Shown: piece by piece, positions 13,793 through 24,711 of the stretch
Numbering within the stretch: the stretch's first letter is position 1
Layout of the letters: every line of letters starts with the position of its first letter
From: Schistocephalus solidus
Taxonomy: Eukaryota; Platyhelminthes; Cestoda; Diphyllobothriidea; Diphyllobothriidae
Reading direction: 5' to 3'
Assembly (NCBI GenBank): GCA_017591395.1
Contig: WEDG01001396.1
Location: 1-64,000 of the forward strand
Length of the DNA stretch: 64,000 bases
Position numbers and translations under genes: made by a program
The notes under the pieces: model-generated
Database searches by the model: none
Told to the model about the DNA's origin: nothing
What the model saw: only the letters and a program-made list of their open reading frames with translations

Positions 13793-14389
13793 GTGAAGAA
13801 CTTCTCGGATGTCGTCAGCCGCCTTAACACTCCACTTGGAGTTGGGGTTGCACACAGATCAGAATCGACTAGCAGTCGCCGAGGCATGCGGCCTAAAGAC
13901 CCATCGTCACGACAGGAAACGTCTGGCATCGTTTATCGGATCTGGTGCAGTTGTGTACAAAGCAACTGCGTCAGAGAATCCAGTAGAGTACTCCGGACGC
14001 GAATGGTCGAGCACGCAGCTGCGGTGAGGAGGAAAGACGCCGTCTCCTGGGCTGATGCTCACTCGACGGAACCTGGCCATATTTTCAAGTTTGACGAGGC
14101 CGAAATCCTCGCTAGAGATGATAACCGCGTGACCCGCTAGCTGCTCAAGTCATGGTTCTCAGGCCCACATTCCATTAACAAAGCGCAATCAACTCCCGTT
14201 CCCATATTCGGTTTTGAGGCATCGCGTGAGCAGGGAAATGGGTCACAGGGGATAACGTGTGTGACCAACACCTCCAATGGCAGTCAGCCAAATCTCCTGG
14301 CCATTATCACGACCGCAACCAACATTGATGATGAAATCACGGGCATTGGCGACTCCAACGTGTACGGCCTTGCTATCATCTCATTATAA
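13793..14389 (+). pseudogene. PLE GIY-YIG fragment, unit 7 (nonsense, shared with unit 6)
   Basis: Carries the same TAG at 14138-14140 as unit 6, and the same private differences upstream (ttgcgctatttaggg, SRLNTP). It differs from unit 6 by one-base indels after the stop (aacaaagcgc; cacagggg). Not translatable beyond 115 codons. Confidence 0.78.
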
Positions 14390-15937
14390 ATTATTTCCAG
14401 GTAAGATGGAGAGGGTTGTTAATTGTAGTACGCATGTAATCACGTGGCCACTAGGGACTTTAAAAAACTGCTAACCATGTGCATATATCACAATTTCCTA
14501 CAAATTTCACTGATGATGCGGCCGAGAGAGGATCTGAAACGGCAGACCAATTAACACCATGTTCCAGTGATAGGCTCTTCTTCTGAACTGTCTCCTTGTA
14601 CTTGCCTGTTGGCTTCTATGGAAGATCTATTACAAACGCCCACTTGAAACTCTCCTTAACATATTATTTGAGCATCACGTAGTTGTGGCAAAGAGGGCAG
14701 TAGTTAAGCAGCTACTACTTCCTCCACCGAAGAACGTAATGGGTGGATAAAATGAAGTTCACTGCATACAGAACGTGCAGGTTGACATTCGTGTAATTGA
14801 AATTCATTCGAGCAACGAGGCCCGTCTGCCGATACACGAAAAAAGGGATTTACACGCCGCTATGTCATGCAGTCACATATAATCCATCAGCTGTCACTCG
14901 TCGCTCAACCTATAACAGATTTTCATGAATATTTCTCGATATTCAGAGGCACCGACATTGTCAGCGGATGCAGTGCAATACCCGAATCCGCGGCCAGAAC
15001 TGATAAGGTGCAAATCAAGTAAACAGGGGGTGTAATTAAGTAGCATAAAGGAATGGAGGTGGCATAATTGTCTTGCGCGCATTAGGAAAGCCAGTGAGAA
15101 CGTCGAAGTTCCCATTGCTAGGGACTACTACGTAGCAAGGAGTTGCATTGGACTCTTTTAGAGGGTCCCGCATCTACACACAAATCACATTTTCTGGACC
15201 ATCTACAAGAATTTGAAAGGCACGCCAGCGGAACCACCAACTTTGGATTAGAAGCGAAAGGGGATCTGAAAGCTTTCAGTCAGTGGTCTTTAATTACTGA
15301 AGGCCGGATTTTCAGGCTTGTTTGTGAGTGAACATTTCGTCATCATCAGAAAACCGGATCAAGTCAAAAACGAAACGTCCTTTCAACTCAAGATGCCAAA
15401 TAAAGAATCCGCCACGAAGGCGACGCCACATCGCATCTGCTTGAAGGTACTACAGTAGTTAACTGGAGTTCAGCGAGTGAGGTTAAGGCATGCTGAATCA
15501 AATTATGAAATAGACCAAATTACCTGCTCGTGGCACTGCGCCTGGTGTCTTGGTGGTTGTAACCAAAATGGACAGAGGGAAAAGGACCAATGAACCGTTA
15601 AGCTCTGGTGCCGGGTAGATACGCTAAAGCCAAAGTTAAGACGAAGTGATCGTACTCGGTCACTTCTCACACCAGACATCACTGAAACGCAGCGGGTCTA
15701 AATTTCTAAGCGACAGGCAATTAGCATATTCGCCTAGAGAAAACTGTGCCAAAGGACGTGACTATATGCAGTTCATTCAGTCGAGGGAGGTAATTAGGTT
15801 GCATAAAGGAATGGAGAGACGCAATTCCTTGCGCACCTTATGGTAGCTAGCGGCGAAACGTTGTCAACCGGTGCATACCCATGCAACAGGAGAGATCAAA
15901 TTCAACCAGACCCACAGTCTAGCGAGCCCTTCCGTTT

Positions 15938-16525
15938 GTGAAGAACTTCTCGGTAGTTGTCAGCCGCCTTCACACTCCACTTGGAGTTGAGGTGTCAGAC
16001 AGATCAGAATCGACTAGCAGTTGCCGAGGCATGAGGCCTAAAGACCCATTGCCACGACAGGAAACGTCTGGCGTCGTTTATCGGATCTGGTGCAGTTGTG
16101 TACAAAGCAACTGCGAAAGAGAATCCGGTAGAGTACTCCGGACGCGAATGGTCGAGCATGCAGCTGCGGTGAGGAGGAAAGACGCCGTCTCCTGGGCTGC
16201 TGCTCACTCGACGGAACCTGGCCATATTTTCAAGTTTGACGAGGCTGAAATCCTCGCAAGAGATGATAACTGCGAGCTGCTTGAGTCATGGTTCTCAGGC
16301 CCACAGTCCATTAACAAGCGCAATTAACTCCCGTTCCCATATTCGGTTTTGAGGCATCGCGTGAGCAGGGAAATGGGTCACAAGGGGAGGACGTGTGTGA
16401 CCAACACCTCCAATGGCAGTCAGCCAAATCTCCTGGCCATTATCACGACCGCAACCAACATTGATGATGAAATCACGGGCATTGGCAACTCGGACGTGGA
16501 CGGCCTTGCTATCATCGCATTATAA
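15938..16525 (+). pseudogene. PLE GIY-YIG fragment, unit 8 (9-bp deletion and nonsense)
   Basis: The most diverged copy. A 9-bp in-frame deletion removes Val-Thr-Arg before the ELLESW block, and caattaac gives a stop at 16325-16327. Upstream residues also differ (GVEVSDRSES, CSCVQSNCERESGR). Its position next to the array edge fits the usual pattern of edge units being older and less homogenised. Confidence 0.76.
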
Positions 16526-17848
16526 ATTATTTCCAGGTAATATGGAGAGAGTTGTTAATTGTTGAACGCATGTAATCACGTGGCCACTAGGTACTATAAA
16601 TACTGCTCACCATGTGCATATATCACAATTGCCTACAAATGTCACTGATGATGCGGCCGAGAGAGGATCTGAAACGGCAGACCAATTAACACCATGTTCC
16701 AGTGATAGGCTCTTTTTCTGAACTGTCTCCTTGTACTTGCCTGTTGGCTTCTATGGAAGATCTATTACAAACGCCCACTTGAAACTCTCCTTAACATATT
16801 ATTTGAGCATCACGTTGTTGTGGCAAAGAGGGCAGTAGTTAAGCAGCTACTACTTCCTCCGCCGAAGAACGTAATGGGTGGATAAAAAGAATTTCCCTGC
16901 ATTTAGAACGTGCAGGTTGACATTCGTGTAATTGAAATTCATTCGGGCAACGAGGCCCATTTGCCGATACACGAAAAAAGGGATTAACTCGCCGCTATGT
17001 CATGTAGTCACATATAATCCATCAGCTGTCACTCGTCGCTCAACCTATTACAGATTTTCATGAAAATTTCTCGATATTCAGAGGCACCGACATTGTTAGC
17101 GGATGCAGTGCAGTACCCGAATCCACGGCCAGAACTGATAGAGTGCAAATCAAGTAAACAGGGGGTGTAATTAAGTAGCATAAAGGAATGGAGGAGGCAT
17201 AATTATCTTGCGCGCATTAGGAAAGCCAGTGAGAACGTCGAAGTTCACATTGCTTGCGACTACTACGTAGCAAGGAGTTGCATTGGACTCTTTTAGAGGG
17301 TCCCGCATCTACACACAAATCACATTTTCTGGACCATCTACAAGAATTTGAAAGGCACGCCAGCGGAACCACCAACTTTGGATTAGAAGCGAAAGGGGAT
17401 CTGAAAGCTTTCAGTCAGTGGTCTTTAATTACTGAAGGCCGGATTTTCAGGCTTGTTTGTGAGTGAACATTTCGTCATCATCAGAAAACCGGATCAAGTC
17501 GAAAACGAAAAGTCCTTTTAACTCAAGATGCTAAAAAAAAGAATCCGCCACGAAGGCGACGCCACATTGCATCTGCTTGAAGGAACTACAGTAGTTAACT
17601 GGAGTTCAGCGAGTGAGGTTAAGGCACGCTGAATCAAATTATGGAATCGACCAAATTACCTGCTCGTGGCACTGCGCCTGGTGTCTTGGTGGTTGTAACT
17701 AAAATAGACAGAGGGAAAAGGACCAGTGGACCGTTAAGCTCTGGTGCCGGGTAGATACGCTACAGCCAAAGTTAAGACGTAGTGATCGTACTCGGTCACT
17801 TCTCACACCAGACATCACTGAAAGGCAGCGGGTCTAAATTTCGAAGCG

Positions 17849-18045
17849 GAACCACCAACTGTGGATAAGTAGTGAAAGGGGATCTGAAAGCTTTCAGTCA
17901 GTGGTCTTTAATTACTGAAGGCCGGATTTTCAGGTTAGTTGGCGAGTGAACAATTCGTCCACATCAGAAAACCGGATCAAGTCAAAAACGAACATTCCAC
18001 CTGAGTGCAGCAATGGGTGAAAAATAAGCAAGGGATATGCTTCTT
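17849..18045. other. Rearranged junction between the PLE satellite and the micro-exon array
   Basis: Two breakpoints lie within about 200 bp. At about 17848 the ninth satellite unit jumps from ctaaatttcgaagcg back to sequence that lies about 490 bp earlier in the same unit (gaaccaccaactgtgg, compare 17361), using the short shared string agcgga. This re-used piece runs to about 17997. It then joins cacctgagtgcagcaatggg, which in the next array lies just outside the 51-bp cassette (compare 18377 onward). At about 18042 that fragment is in turn joined to the inner part of the terminal-exon repeat (cttctttcaatcaccggg). Confidence 0.7.
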
Positions 18046-18092
18046 TCAATCACCGGGATATGGTTACATATGGTACTTGTCATTGCTATCGC
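18046..18092 (-). pseudogene. Truncated terminal-exon copy at the array edge
   Basis: Minus-strand acceptor gacacag precedes GC-GAT-AGC as in the copy at 20.6 kb, but an in-frame TAA follows a few codons later, and the exon is cut off at about 18045 by the junction with the satellite. Remnant only. Confidence 0.5.
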
Positions 18093-18329
18093 CTGTGTCA
18101 TCTACTGCGTTGCACAGGTCTTCTACGCCGCTCATTGCTGCCTAAGAGCGCAAGATGTATGAGTAAACTAGGCAGTTCTGCAACCTGCAAAGTGCAATTG
18201 ACCGACACTGTGATAGGTCCTCCCATGTCTGTGGTTGCGAATGCGGCTTAATCTCACCGCACCCAACAGTCGGTGCTTCAGCCTTTGCCATGGGAATTTA
18301 TGGAGAGACGTCAGCTATTGGGCACTTAC

Positions 18330-18380
18330 TGTTAGGGGACTGGGATGTCACTGTTGCGTTCGCCTGGCTGGTGGCACCAC
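18330..18380 (-). CDS. 51-bp micro-exon cassette, copy 1
   Basis: Flanked on the minus strand by gtactcag and gtaagt. Phase 1 at both ends, 17 codons. This copy reads Gln-Ala-Asn where the others have Gln-Gln-Asn, and its last base is A rather than G before the donor, still phase 1. It is the copy nearest the satellite junction and the most diverged of the central set. Confidence 0.5.
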
Positions 18381-18732
18381 CTGAGTACAGCAATGGGTGA
18401 AAAATAAGCAAGGGATGTGTAAGCATGAATAAGGGATATTTGCAACCATAGAGTGAAATGTATCTTCTGTTCATAAGATTTCTGCACCATAACAATTTTC
18501 CCCTCGTTTTGCATTTCTGAACCATCGACAATCACATAGTTACAGCAAATATCCATCGTGTGTTTGCTCTAGGTTACCATGATATGACCTGTTCCTGCAC
18601 AGGGGTGCTTATCTGTAGCTCGCAATATATATATTGGTTGTTTTCTGAACAGAGGAGTTAGATTTCGTACCAGGTAAGAGCTATCAATATGGTGCAGGCC
18701 GATAACGGAATGCTAATATAATTACTACTCAC

Positions 18733-18831
18733 ACCGACAAAAGACAACAAAAATAAAGCTTGCAAGCCCACCAAATATAAAAATACGAATATTGGTTTTA
18801 TACTCGTGATTTGCCACTCCACCTGTATCAT
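18733..18831 (-). CDS. Hydrophobic exon, copy 1
   Basis: From ATG at 18831 the minus strand reads MIQVEWQITSIK and then a hydrophobic run ending LFLLSFVG, followed by the donor-like gtgagt. An upstream acceptor-like gacag is followed within a few codons by TGA, so only the internal ATG gives an open start. Signal-anchor or signal-peptide exon is the likely role; unproven. Confidence 0.4.
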
Positions 18832-19556
18832 ACTAAGTGCGATGATTGTGATTTTTCATATTGAGGTCAATTTCCTGTCAACAACATGCATTCAACCTAC
18901 GGCACAGCTGTTTAATTAAAAAAGCTAGGGCTCTAGTTCTATCGTGTGTTGGCTCTAGGTTACCTGATCTGCCCTGTTACTTAACTGGGCGTTTTTTCTT
19001 CACCTCTCAATATTTCGTTTGATTTTTTTCTTATTAGCATAGTACCGTTTCGTGCCAGGTAAGAGCTATCCATATGTTTCAGGCCGATAACGGAATGCTA
19101 ATATAACCACTACAACACGAATTATGGTTTTATCCTCGTACTGTGCCACTGCACTTGCATAATGCTAAGTGCAATGATAATTTTAATTATCTCTTCGGTT
19201 TCTGTAATGTGATCTAAATCTCTAGTTTTATCGAAATTATCTCTCGCATATTAAATTTTGCAGGAATGTCTTTGCGTATTTCTGAAACCTGGAATATGAA
19301 TTGCTCAACACTCATGTCATTTTCGCCAGAATCTACTGCCAAAATGTGTTTCTACACCTAGATTTCTGGGCTAGAGAGTATGTGTTTCATTTCAACTATG
19401 GAATACTGCTAGTTCCCAGCACAACTGTCACAGATTTCAACTGTCACGCTTATTATATAATTGTGAAATTGCACAGCTCTAACCACACACAACACATAGT
19501 ATTTGGGCCTTTCCCAAAAAGAATAAACTAAGATGCGTATGTGATTGCGCACTTAC

Positions 19557-19598
19557 CGGTAAAGTACTGGGAGGATGCTATTGTGCTTTGATCCGTTG
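19557..19598 (-). CDS. 42-bp micro-exon cassette, copy 1 (no upstream ATG)
   Basis: Acceptor gccacag and donor gtaagt are kept, length 42, frame open (Gln-Tyr-Phe-Thr near the end). The ATG that opens the signal-peptide reading in other copies is replaced by CAG, so this one could only act as an internal exon. Confidence 0.45.
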
Positions 19599-20414
19599 CT
19601 GTGGCAGGTGAATCCAGCAGTTGAAGAAAAAGAAGACAGGACTGTTTTAGATTCAGTAAGTGGAATGTGCAGATATGAAATGTCGAGTTAATTATGTGCA
19701 CATATCTACCACGAAACAGACAAAGTTCTCAAGTTTGCCTTTCAAAAGGTACTCGATTGGCCCCTATCTGTCTAAGAGATGGACTCGAACTGCTCCTTAA
19801 AATAAACTCAGCTCTGCATTCCCAGGACTTCAATTCGCCAGCGGAACAGAAGTTGATGACATGCTCCCATCCTCACAAAACCCCTTAAAAATGAAGACGG
19901 ATGGAAACCTACATAGCTCAGTTACTTTTAAAGATATATACTCCGCGGGTGTCGTTCATCTTGATAGTAAGCATCCCATGACACACACAAGCTGCTTTTT
20001 TAAGAGTTAGATAAATTCAGCGAAAGATCGCCGTTCCGATACTGGAATATATTAAAACAAACTAAATACGCTTTCAAAAACTTTTCCCACAATATTATAT
20101 CATCCTGACATTGCTCGTCAATGCACGAGACAATACCAGTTCAAGGAAAAGATATTTTAATAAGTTGGACCAGTAAGTCGCCAAACAAAACGAGCTGGCG
20201 ACCCCTGACTCCCAAAGAATTTATATGAAATCGTTGAGGGGCAGTTCAAGAAACACTGCATACAGACAGCGTATACGGCTGTAAAAACTACTTTGACACA
20301 GTTTTTGTATCTTAAGTTCAGGGTCGGTTATTTCCTCAGAAGATAAAGCATATATATAATAACAGAATAGGTAAATTGACAACAACGTGGTCATCGCCTC
20401 AGCAACATCAAAAA

Positions 20415-20623
20415 TCACGTCAATTTGACGTGTGTCGTGGCTGTCAGCTCCAATTTGCCTACAACAGCAGTCTTCAACTGCATTGCATAGCCGTCACTTT
20501 GAAGTGTCAACCAGCTAAAAAACCTGTTACAGCGACCTAGACATCCATTTTGGTAGTGGCCGTAGAAATACTTCTTCCAATCACCGGGATATGGGAACAT
20601 ATTCTTCTTGTTATTGCTATCGC
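20415..20623 (-). CDS. Terminal exon, copy 2 (Cys-containing, open from the acceptor)
   Basis: Minus-strand acceptor gatgactcag is followed by GC-GAT-AGC, which fits phase 1 and so joins in frame to the 42-bp and 51-bp cassettes. The product runs through FPYPGDWKKYFYGHY, then NGCLGRCNRFF and LTLQSDGYAMQLKTAVVGKL, ending HVKLT and TGA at 20415. It is about 69 codons with two close cysteines. Beyond the stop, in another frame, lies a hydrophobic stretch (TTLLSIYLFCYYIYAL) that aligns with the in-frame membrane segment of the copy at 33.6 kb, so the TGA probably removed a C-terminal anchor. Family not recognised. Confidence 0.5.
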
Positions 20624-20860
20624 CTGAGTCATCTACTGCGTTGCACAGGTCTTCTACGCCGCTCATTGCTGCCTAAGAGCGCAAGACTTATGAGTAAACT
20701 AGGCAGTTCTGCAACCTGCAAAGTGCAACTGACAGACACTGTGATAGGTCCTCCCATGTCTGTGGTTGCGAATGCGGCTTAATCTCACCGCACCCAACAG
20801 TCGGTGCTTCAGCCTTTGCCAAGGGAATTTATGGAGAGACGTCAGCTATTGGGCACTTAC

Positions 20861-20911
20861 CGTTAGGGGACTGGGAGGTCACTGTTGCGTTCTGCTGGCT
20901 GGTGGCACCAC
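20861..20911 (-). CDS. 51-bp micro-exon cassette, copy 2 (reference copy)
   Basis: The minus strand reads ...ttcacccattgctgtactcag / 51 bp / gtaagtgcccaat. With one incoming base the product is GGATSQQNATVTSQSPNG, using the first base of the following exon. It is rich in Ser, Thr and Gln with one N-glycosylation sequon (Asn-Ala-Thr), as expected of a secreted mucin-like surface peptide. Its length is a multiple of 3 and both ends are phase 1, so inclusion or skipping leaves the frame intact. It resembles the 42-bp cassette in sequence and in the first bases of the following intron, so the two are probably ancient duplicates. Short symmetric exons of this kind define flatworm micro-exon genes. 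It could still be fortuitous, because array copies are not independent evidence. Confidence 0.55.
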
Positions 20912-21263
20912 CTGAGTACAGCAATGGGTGAAAAATAAGCAAGGGATGTGTAAGCATGAATAAGGGATATTTGCAACCATAGAGTGAAATGTATCTTCTG
21001 TTCATAAGATTTCTGCACCATAACAATTTTCCCCTCGTTTTGCATTTCTGAACCATCGACAATCACATAGTTACAGCAAATATCCATCGTGTGTTTGCTC
21101 TAGGTTAACATGATATGATCTGTTCCTGCACAGGGGTGCTTATCTGTAGCTCGCAATATATATATTGGTTGTTTTCTGAACAGAGGAGTTAGATTTCGTA
21201 CCAGGTAAGAGCTATCCATATGGTGAAGGCCGATAACGGAATGCTAATATAATTACTACTCAC

Positions 21264-21395
21264 ACCGACAAAAAGACAACAAAAAAATACAGCTAGCAAG
21301 CCCACCAAACATAAAAAAATACGAATATTGGTTTTTATACTCGTGATTTGCCACTCCGCCTGTATCATGCTAAGTGCAACGATAGTGGTAAGCAT
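21264..21395 (-). CDS. Hydrophobic exon, copy 2
   Basis: ATG at 21395 opens MLTTIVALSMIQAEWQ, and a hydrophobic segment follows before gtgagt. Extra A residues (on the plus strand) change the core to RIFLCLVGLLAVFFCCLFVG compared with the other copies, in a pair of compensating shifts. Confidence 0.42.
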
Positions 21396-21818
21396 CTGTT
21401 CGATTTTTTCAAATTAAGGTCGGTTTCCTGCGAACAAAACGCATTCAACCTATGGTATAGCTGTTTAAATCAAAAAGCTAGGGCTCTAGTTCTATCGAAA
21501 TTATCTCTTGCATAATAAATGTCGCAGGTATGTCTACACGTCATTCCGAAAAATCGACCGTGGATTATATAACAATCGTCATTTTAGCAGAATCTACACC
21601 TAACATGTGTTAATGCACATGGATTGCAGGGCTACAAAGTATGTTTTCCATTTCAACTATGGAATACAGCTAGTGGCCAGCACAACTGTCACAGATTTCA
21701 ATAGTCACGCTTTTGTGTATAATTGTGAAATTTCACAGCTCTCACCACACCCAAAACTGAGTATATCGGGTTTTCCCAAAAAGAATAAACTAAGATGCGT
21801 ATGTGATTGCGCACTTAC

Positions 21819-21906
21819 CGGTAAACAACTGGGAGGATGATATTGTGCTTTGATCCGTTGCTGCGGCTGTTGAATCCAGCAGTTGAAGAAAAAGAAGACA
21901 GTACAT
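21819..21906 (-). CDS. Signal-peptide exon or 42-bp cassette, copy 2
   Basis: ATG at 21906, then MYCLLFLQLLDSTAAAT and the cassette to a phase-1 donor (88 bp coding). The inner 42 bp (21819-21860) have an acceptor-like site with AG replaced (acagccgcag is kept), so both readings remain possible. This copy has Ile-Ser-Ser-Ser-Gln in the cassette. Confidence 0.48.
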
Positions 21907-22489
21907 TTTTAGATACAGTAAGGGGAGTGTGCAGATATGGAATGTCGAGTTAATTGTGTGCCCATATCTACAACGAAATAGACAAAGTTCTTACGTTCCC
22001 TCTCATAAGGTACTCGATTGGCCCCTACTTGTCAAAAAGATGGAATCGAACTGCTCCTCAAAATTAACTCAGCTCTGTATTCCCAAGACTTCAATTCGCC
22101 TGCGGAACAGAAGTTTGTGACAGGCTCTAATCCTCACATATCCCCTTAAAAATGAAGGCGGTTGGAAACCTACATACCTTTGTTACTTGTTAAGATTTAT
22201 ATTCCACAGGTGTCGTTCATCTTGACAGTAAGCATCACATGACTCATGTCATTTTCCCCAGAATCTACAACCAACATGTGTTTATGCACATGGATTTCTG
22301 GGCTAGAGAGTTTGTCTTCCATTTCAACTATGGAATACGGCCAGTGGCCAGCACAACTGTCACAGATTTCAATTTTCACGCTTTTGTGTATAATTGTGAA
22401 ATTTCACAGCTCTCACCACATCCAAAACTTAGTATTTCGGGCTTTTCAAAAAGGATAAACTAAGATGCGTATGTGGTTTGCGTACTTAC

Positions 22490-22577
22490 CGGTAAACAAC
22501 TGGGAGGATGCTATTGTGCTTTGATCCGTTGCTGCGGCAGGTGAATCCAGCAGTTGAAGAAAAAGAAGACAGTACAT
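22490..22577 (-). CDS. Signal-peptide exon or 42-bp cassette, copy 3 (reference copy)
   Basis: Two readings share the same phase-1 donor (gtaagtacgca). Reading A starts at ATG 22577: MYCLLFLQLLDSPAAAT, a short hydrophobic core and small residues fitting a signal peptide cut near Ala-Ala-Ala, then DQSTIASSQLFT. Reading B is an internal 42-bp exon (22490-22531) after the pyrimidine-rich tcttctttttcttcaactg and acceptor ccgcag; it is phase 1 at both ends and encodes GATDQSTIASSQLFTG including shared codons. Both give a Ser/Thr-rich peptide that splices in frame to the 51-bp cassette or the terminal exon at 20.6 kb. Which reading is used cannot be decided from DNA alone; 10 of the 13 well-preserved copies keep both. 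Confidence 0.52.
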
Positions 22578-22787
22578 TTTTAGATACAGTAAGGGGAGTG
22601 TGCAGATATGGAATGTCGAGTTAATTGTGTGCACATTTCATCCACGAAATAGAAAAAGATCTCCCGTTTAATAGGTCGTCTCCTATCTGTGGTTGAGGAT
22701 GCGGCTTGATCTCACCGCACCCAACAGTCGGTGCTTCAGCCTTTGCCAAGGGAATTTATGGAGAGACGTCAGCTATTGGGCACTTAC

Positions 22788-22838
22788 CGTTAGGGGACTG
22801 GGAGGTCACTGTTGCGTTCTGCTGGCTGGTGGCACCAC
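22788..22838 (-). CDS. 51-bp micro-exon cassette, copy 3
   Basis: Identical in sequence and splice flanks to copy 2. It lies 298 bp upstream, in transcription order, of the 42-bp cassette at 22490. Confidence 0.52.
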
Positions 22839-23190
22839 CTGAGTACAGCAATGGGTGAAAAATAAGCAAGGGATGTGTAAGCATGAATAAGGGATATTTG
22901 CAACCATAGAGTGAAATGTATCTTCTGTTCATAAGATTTCTGCACCATAACAATTTTCCCCTCGTTTTGCATTTCTGAACCATCGACAATCACATAGTTA
23001 CAGCAAATATCCATCGTGTGTTTGCTCTAGGTTACCATGATATGACCTGTTCCTGCACAGGGGTGATTATCTGGAGCTCGCAATATATAAAGTGGTTGTT
23101 TTCTGAACAGAGGAGTTCGGTTTCGTACCAGGTAAGAGCTATCCATATGGTGCAGGCCGATAACGGAATGCTAATATAATTACTACTCAC

Positions 23191-23316
23191 ACCGACAAAA
23201 GACAACAAAAATACAGCTAGCAAGCCCACCAAACATAAAAATACGAATATTGGTTTTATACTCGTGATTTGCCACTCCGCCTGTATCATGCTAAGTGCAA
23301 CGATAGTGGTAAGCAT
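23191..23316 (-). CDS. Hydrophobic exon, copy 3 (reference copy)
   Basis: ATG at 23316: MLTTIVALSMIQAEWQITSI, then FVFLCLVGLLAVFLLSFVG, a single hydrophobic span of about 19 residues, then gtgagtagt. Two donors are possible: gtgagt (phase 0, strong) or gtgtga two bases earlier (phase 1, weak). Only the weak one joins in frame to the phase-1 cassettes. Upstream, ttttgttcgcag could be an acceptor, but in this copy TAA follows within five codons. The exon could encode a signal anchor or a membrane segment; its place in the gene is unresolved. Confidence 0.45.
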
Positions 23317-23739
23317 CTGTTCGATTTTTTCAAATTAAGGTCGGTTTCCTGCGAACAAAACGCATTCAACCTATGGTATAGCTGTTTAAATCAAAAAGCT
23401 AGGGCTCTAGTTCTATCGAAATTATCTCTTGCATAATAAATGTCGCAGGTATGTCTATACGTCATTCCGAAAAATCGACCGTGGATTATATAACAATCGT
23501 CATTTTTAGCAGAATCTACACCTAACATGTGTTTATGCACATGGATTGCTGGGTTAGAGAGTATGACTTCCATTTCAACTATGAAATACTGCTAGTGGCC
23601 AGCACAACTGTCACAGATTTCAATAGTCACGCTTTTGTGTATAATTGTGAAATTTCACAGCTCTCACCACACCCAAAACTTCGTATTTCGGGCTTTCCAA
23701 AAAGAATAAACTAAGATGCGTATGTGATTGCGCACTTAC

Positions 23740-23782
23740 CGGTAAACAACTGGGAGGATGATATTGTGCTTTTGATCCGTTG
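23740..23782 (-). pseudogene. 42-bp cassette, copy 4, broken to 43 bp
   Basis: One extra base (gcttttgatc instead of gctttgatc) makes this cassette 43 bp, so inclusion would shift the frame. Splice flanks are otherwise intact and an upstream ATG is present. Confidence 0.5.
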
Positions 23783-24413
23783 CTGCGGCAGGTGAATCCA
23801 GCAGTGGAAGAAAAAGAAGACAGTACATTTTTTTAGATACAGTAAGGGGAGTGTGCAGATATGGAATTTCGAGTTAATTGTGTGCCCATATCTACAACGA
23901 AATAGACAAAGTTCCCACGCTTGCCTCTCATAAGGTAGTCTATTTGCCCCTTCCTGTCAAAAAGATGGAATCGAACTGCTCCTCAAAATTAACTCAGCTC
24001 TGTATTCCCAAGACTTCAATTCGCCTGCGGAACAGAAGTTTGTGACAGGCTCTAATCCTCACATATCCCCTTAAAAATGAAGGCGGTTGGAAACCTACAT
24101 ACCTTTGTTACTTGTTAAGATTTATATTCCACAGGTGTCGTTCATCTTGACAGTAAGCATCACATGACTCATGTCATTTTCCCCAGAATCTACAACCAAC
24201 ATGTGTTTATGCACATGGATTTCTGGGCTAGAGAGTATGTCTTCCATTTCAACTATGGAATACGGCCAGTGGCCAGCACAACTGTCACAGATTTCAATTT
24301 TCACGCTTTTGTGTATAATTGTGAAATTTCACAGCTCTCACCACACCCAAAACTTAGTATTTCGGGCTTTTCAAAAAGGATAAACTAAGATGCGTATGTG
24401 ATTGCCCACTTAC

Positions 24414-24501
24414 CGGTAAACAACTGGGAGGATGCTATTGTGCTTTGATCCGTTGCTGCGGCAGGTGAATCCAGCAGTTGAAGAAAAAGAAGACAGTACA
24501 T
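24414..24501 (-). CDS. Signal-peptide exon or 42-bp cassette, copy 5
   Basis: ATG at 24501; same peptide as the reference copy, donor gtaagtgggc. The 42-bp form is 24414-24455. Confidence 0.5.
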
Positions 24502-24711
24502 TTTTAGATACAGTAAGGGGAGTGTGCAGATATGGAATGTCGAGTTAATTGTGTGCACATTTCATCCACGAAATAGAAAAAGATCTCCCGTTTAATAGGT
24601 CGTCTCCTATCTGTGGTTGAGGATGCGGCTTGATCTCACCGCACCCAACAGTCGGTGCTTCAGCCTTTGCCAAGGGAATTTATGGAGAGACGTCAGCTAT
24701 TGGGCACTTAC

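Larger units (their letters stand above)
1..17848 (+). repeat. 2.14-kb tandem macrosatellite derived from a Penelope-like element 3' end
   Basis: Eight complete units and one partial unit repeat head to tail. The landmark aaatcaagtaaacaggggg (or a close variant) begins at 1, 2144, 4290, 6433, 8578, 10724, 12867, 15012 and 17147, giving units of 2143, 2146, 2143, 2145, 2146, 2143, 2145 and 2135 bp. Units are nearly identical, differing by scattered substitutions and 1-9 bp indels. The array continues past the left edge. From about 926 bp into each unit there is a plus-strand frame for the GIY-YIG domain that ends PLE proteins. The remaining 1.5 kb has only short frames of about 60-100 codons that I do not recognise. 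No reverse transcriptase is present, so the unit cannot be an autonomous PLE. Amplification by unequal crossing-over or from circular DNA is inferred. Confidence 0.93.

Noticed and set aside
1..17848. CRISPR-like or prokaryotic repeat array
   Set aside because: Units are over 2 kb, nearly identical throughout and contain no spacers. The window is eukaryotic.
22246..22340. A possible 57-bp phase-1 micro-exon on the minus strand (VEMEVILSSPAIHVHKHML type)
   Set aside because: Half of the copies have a weak gtgtag donor and the other half have lost GT at that position; the acceptor lacks a pyrimidine tract. Not strong enough to annotate.
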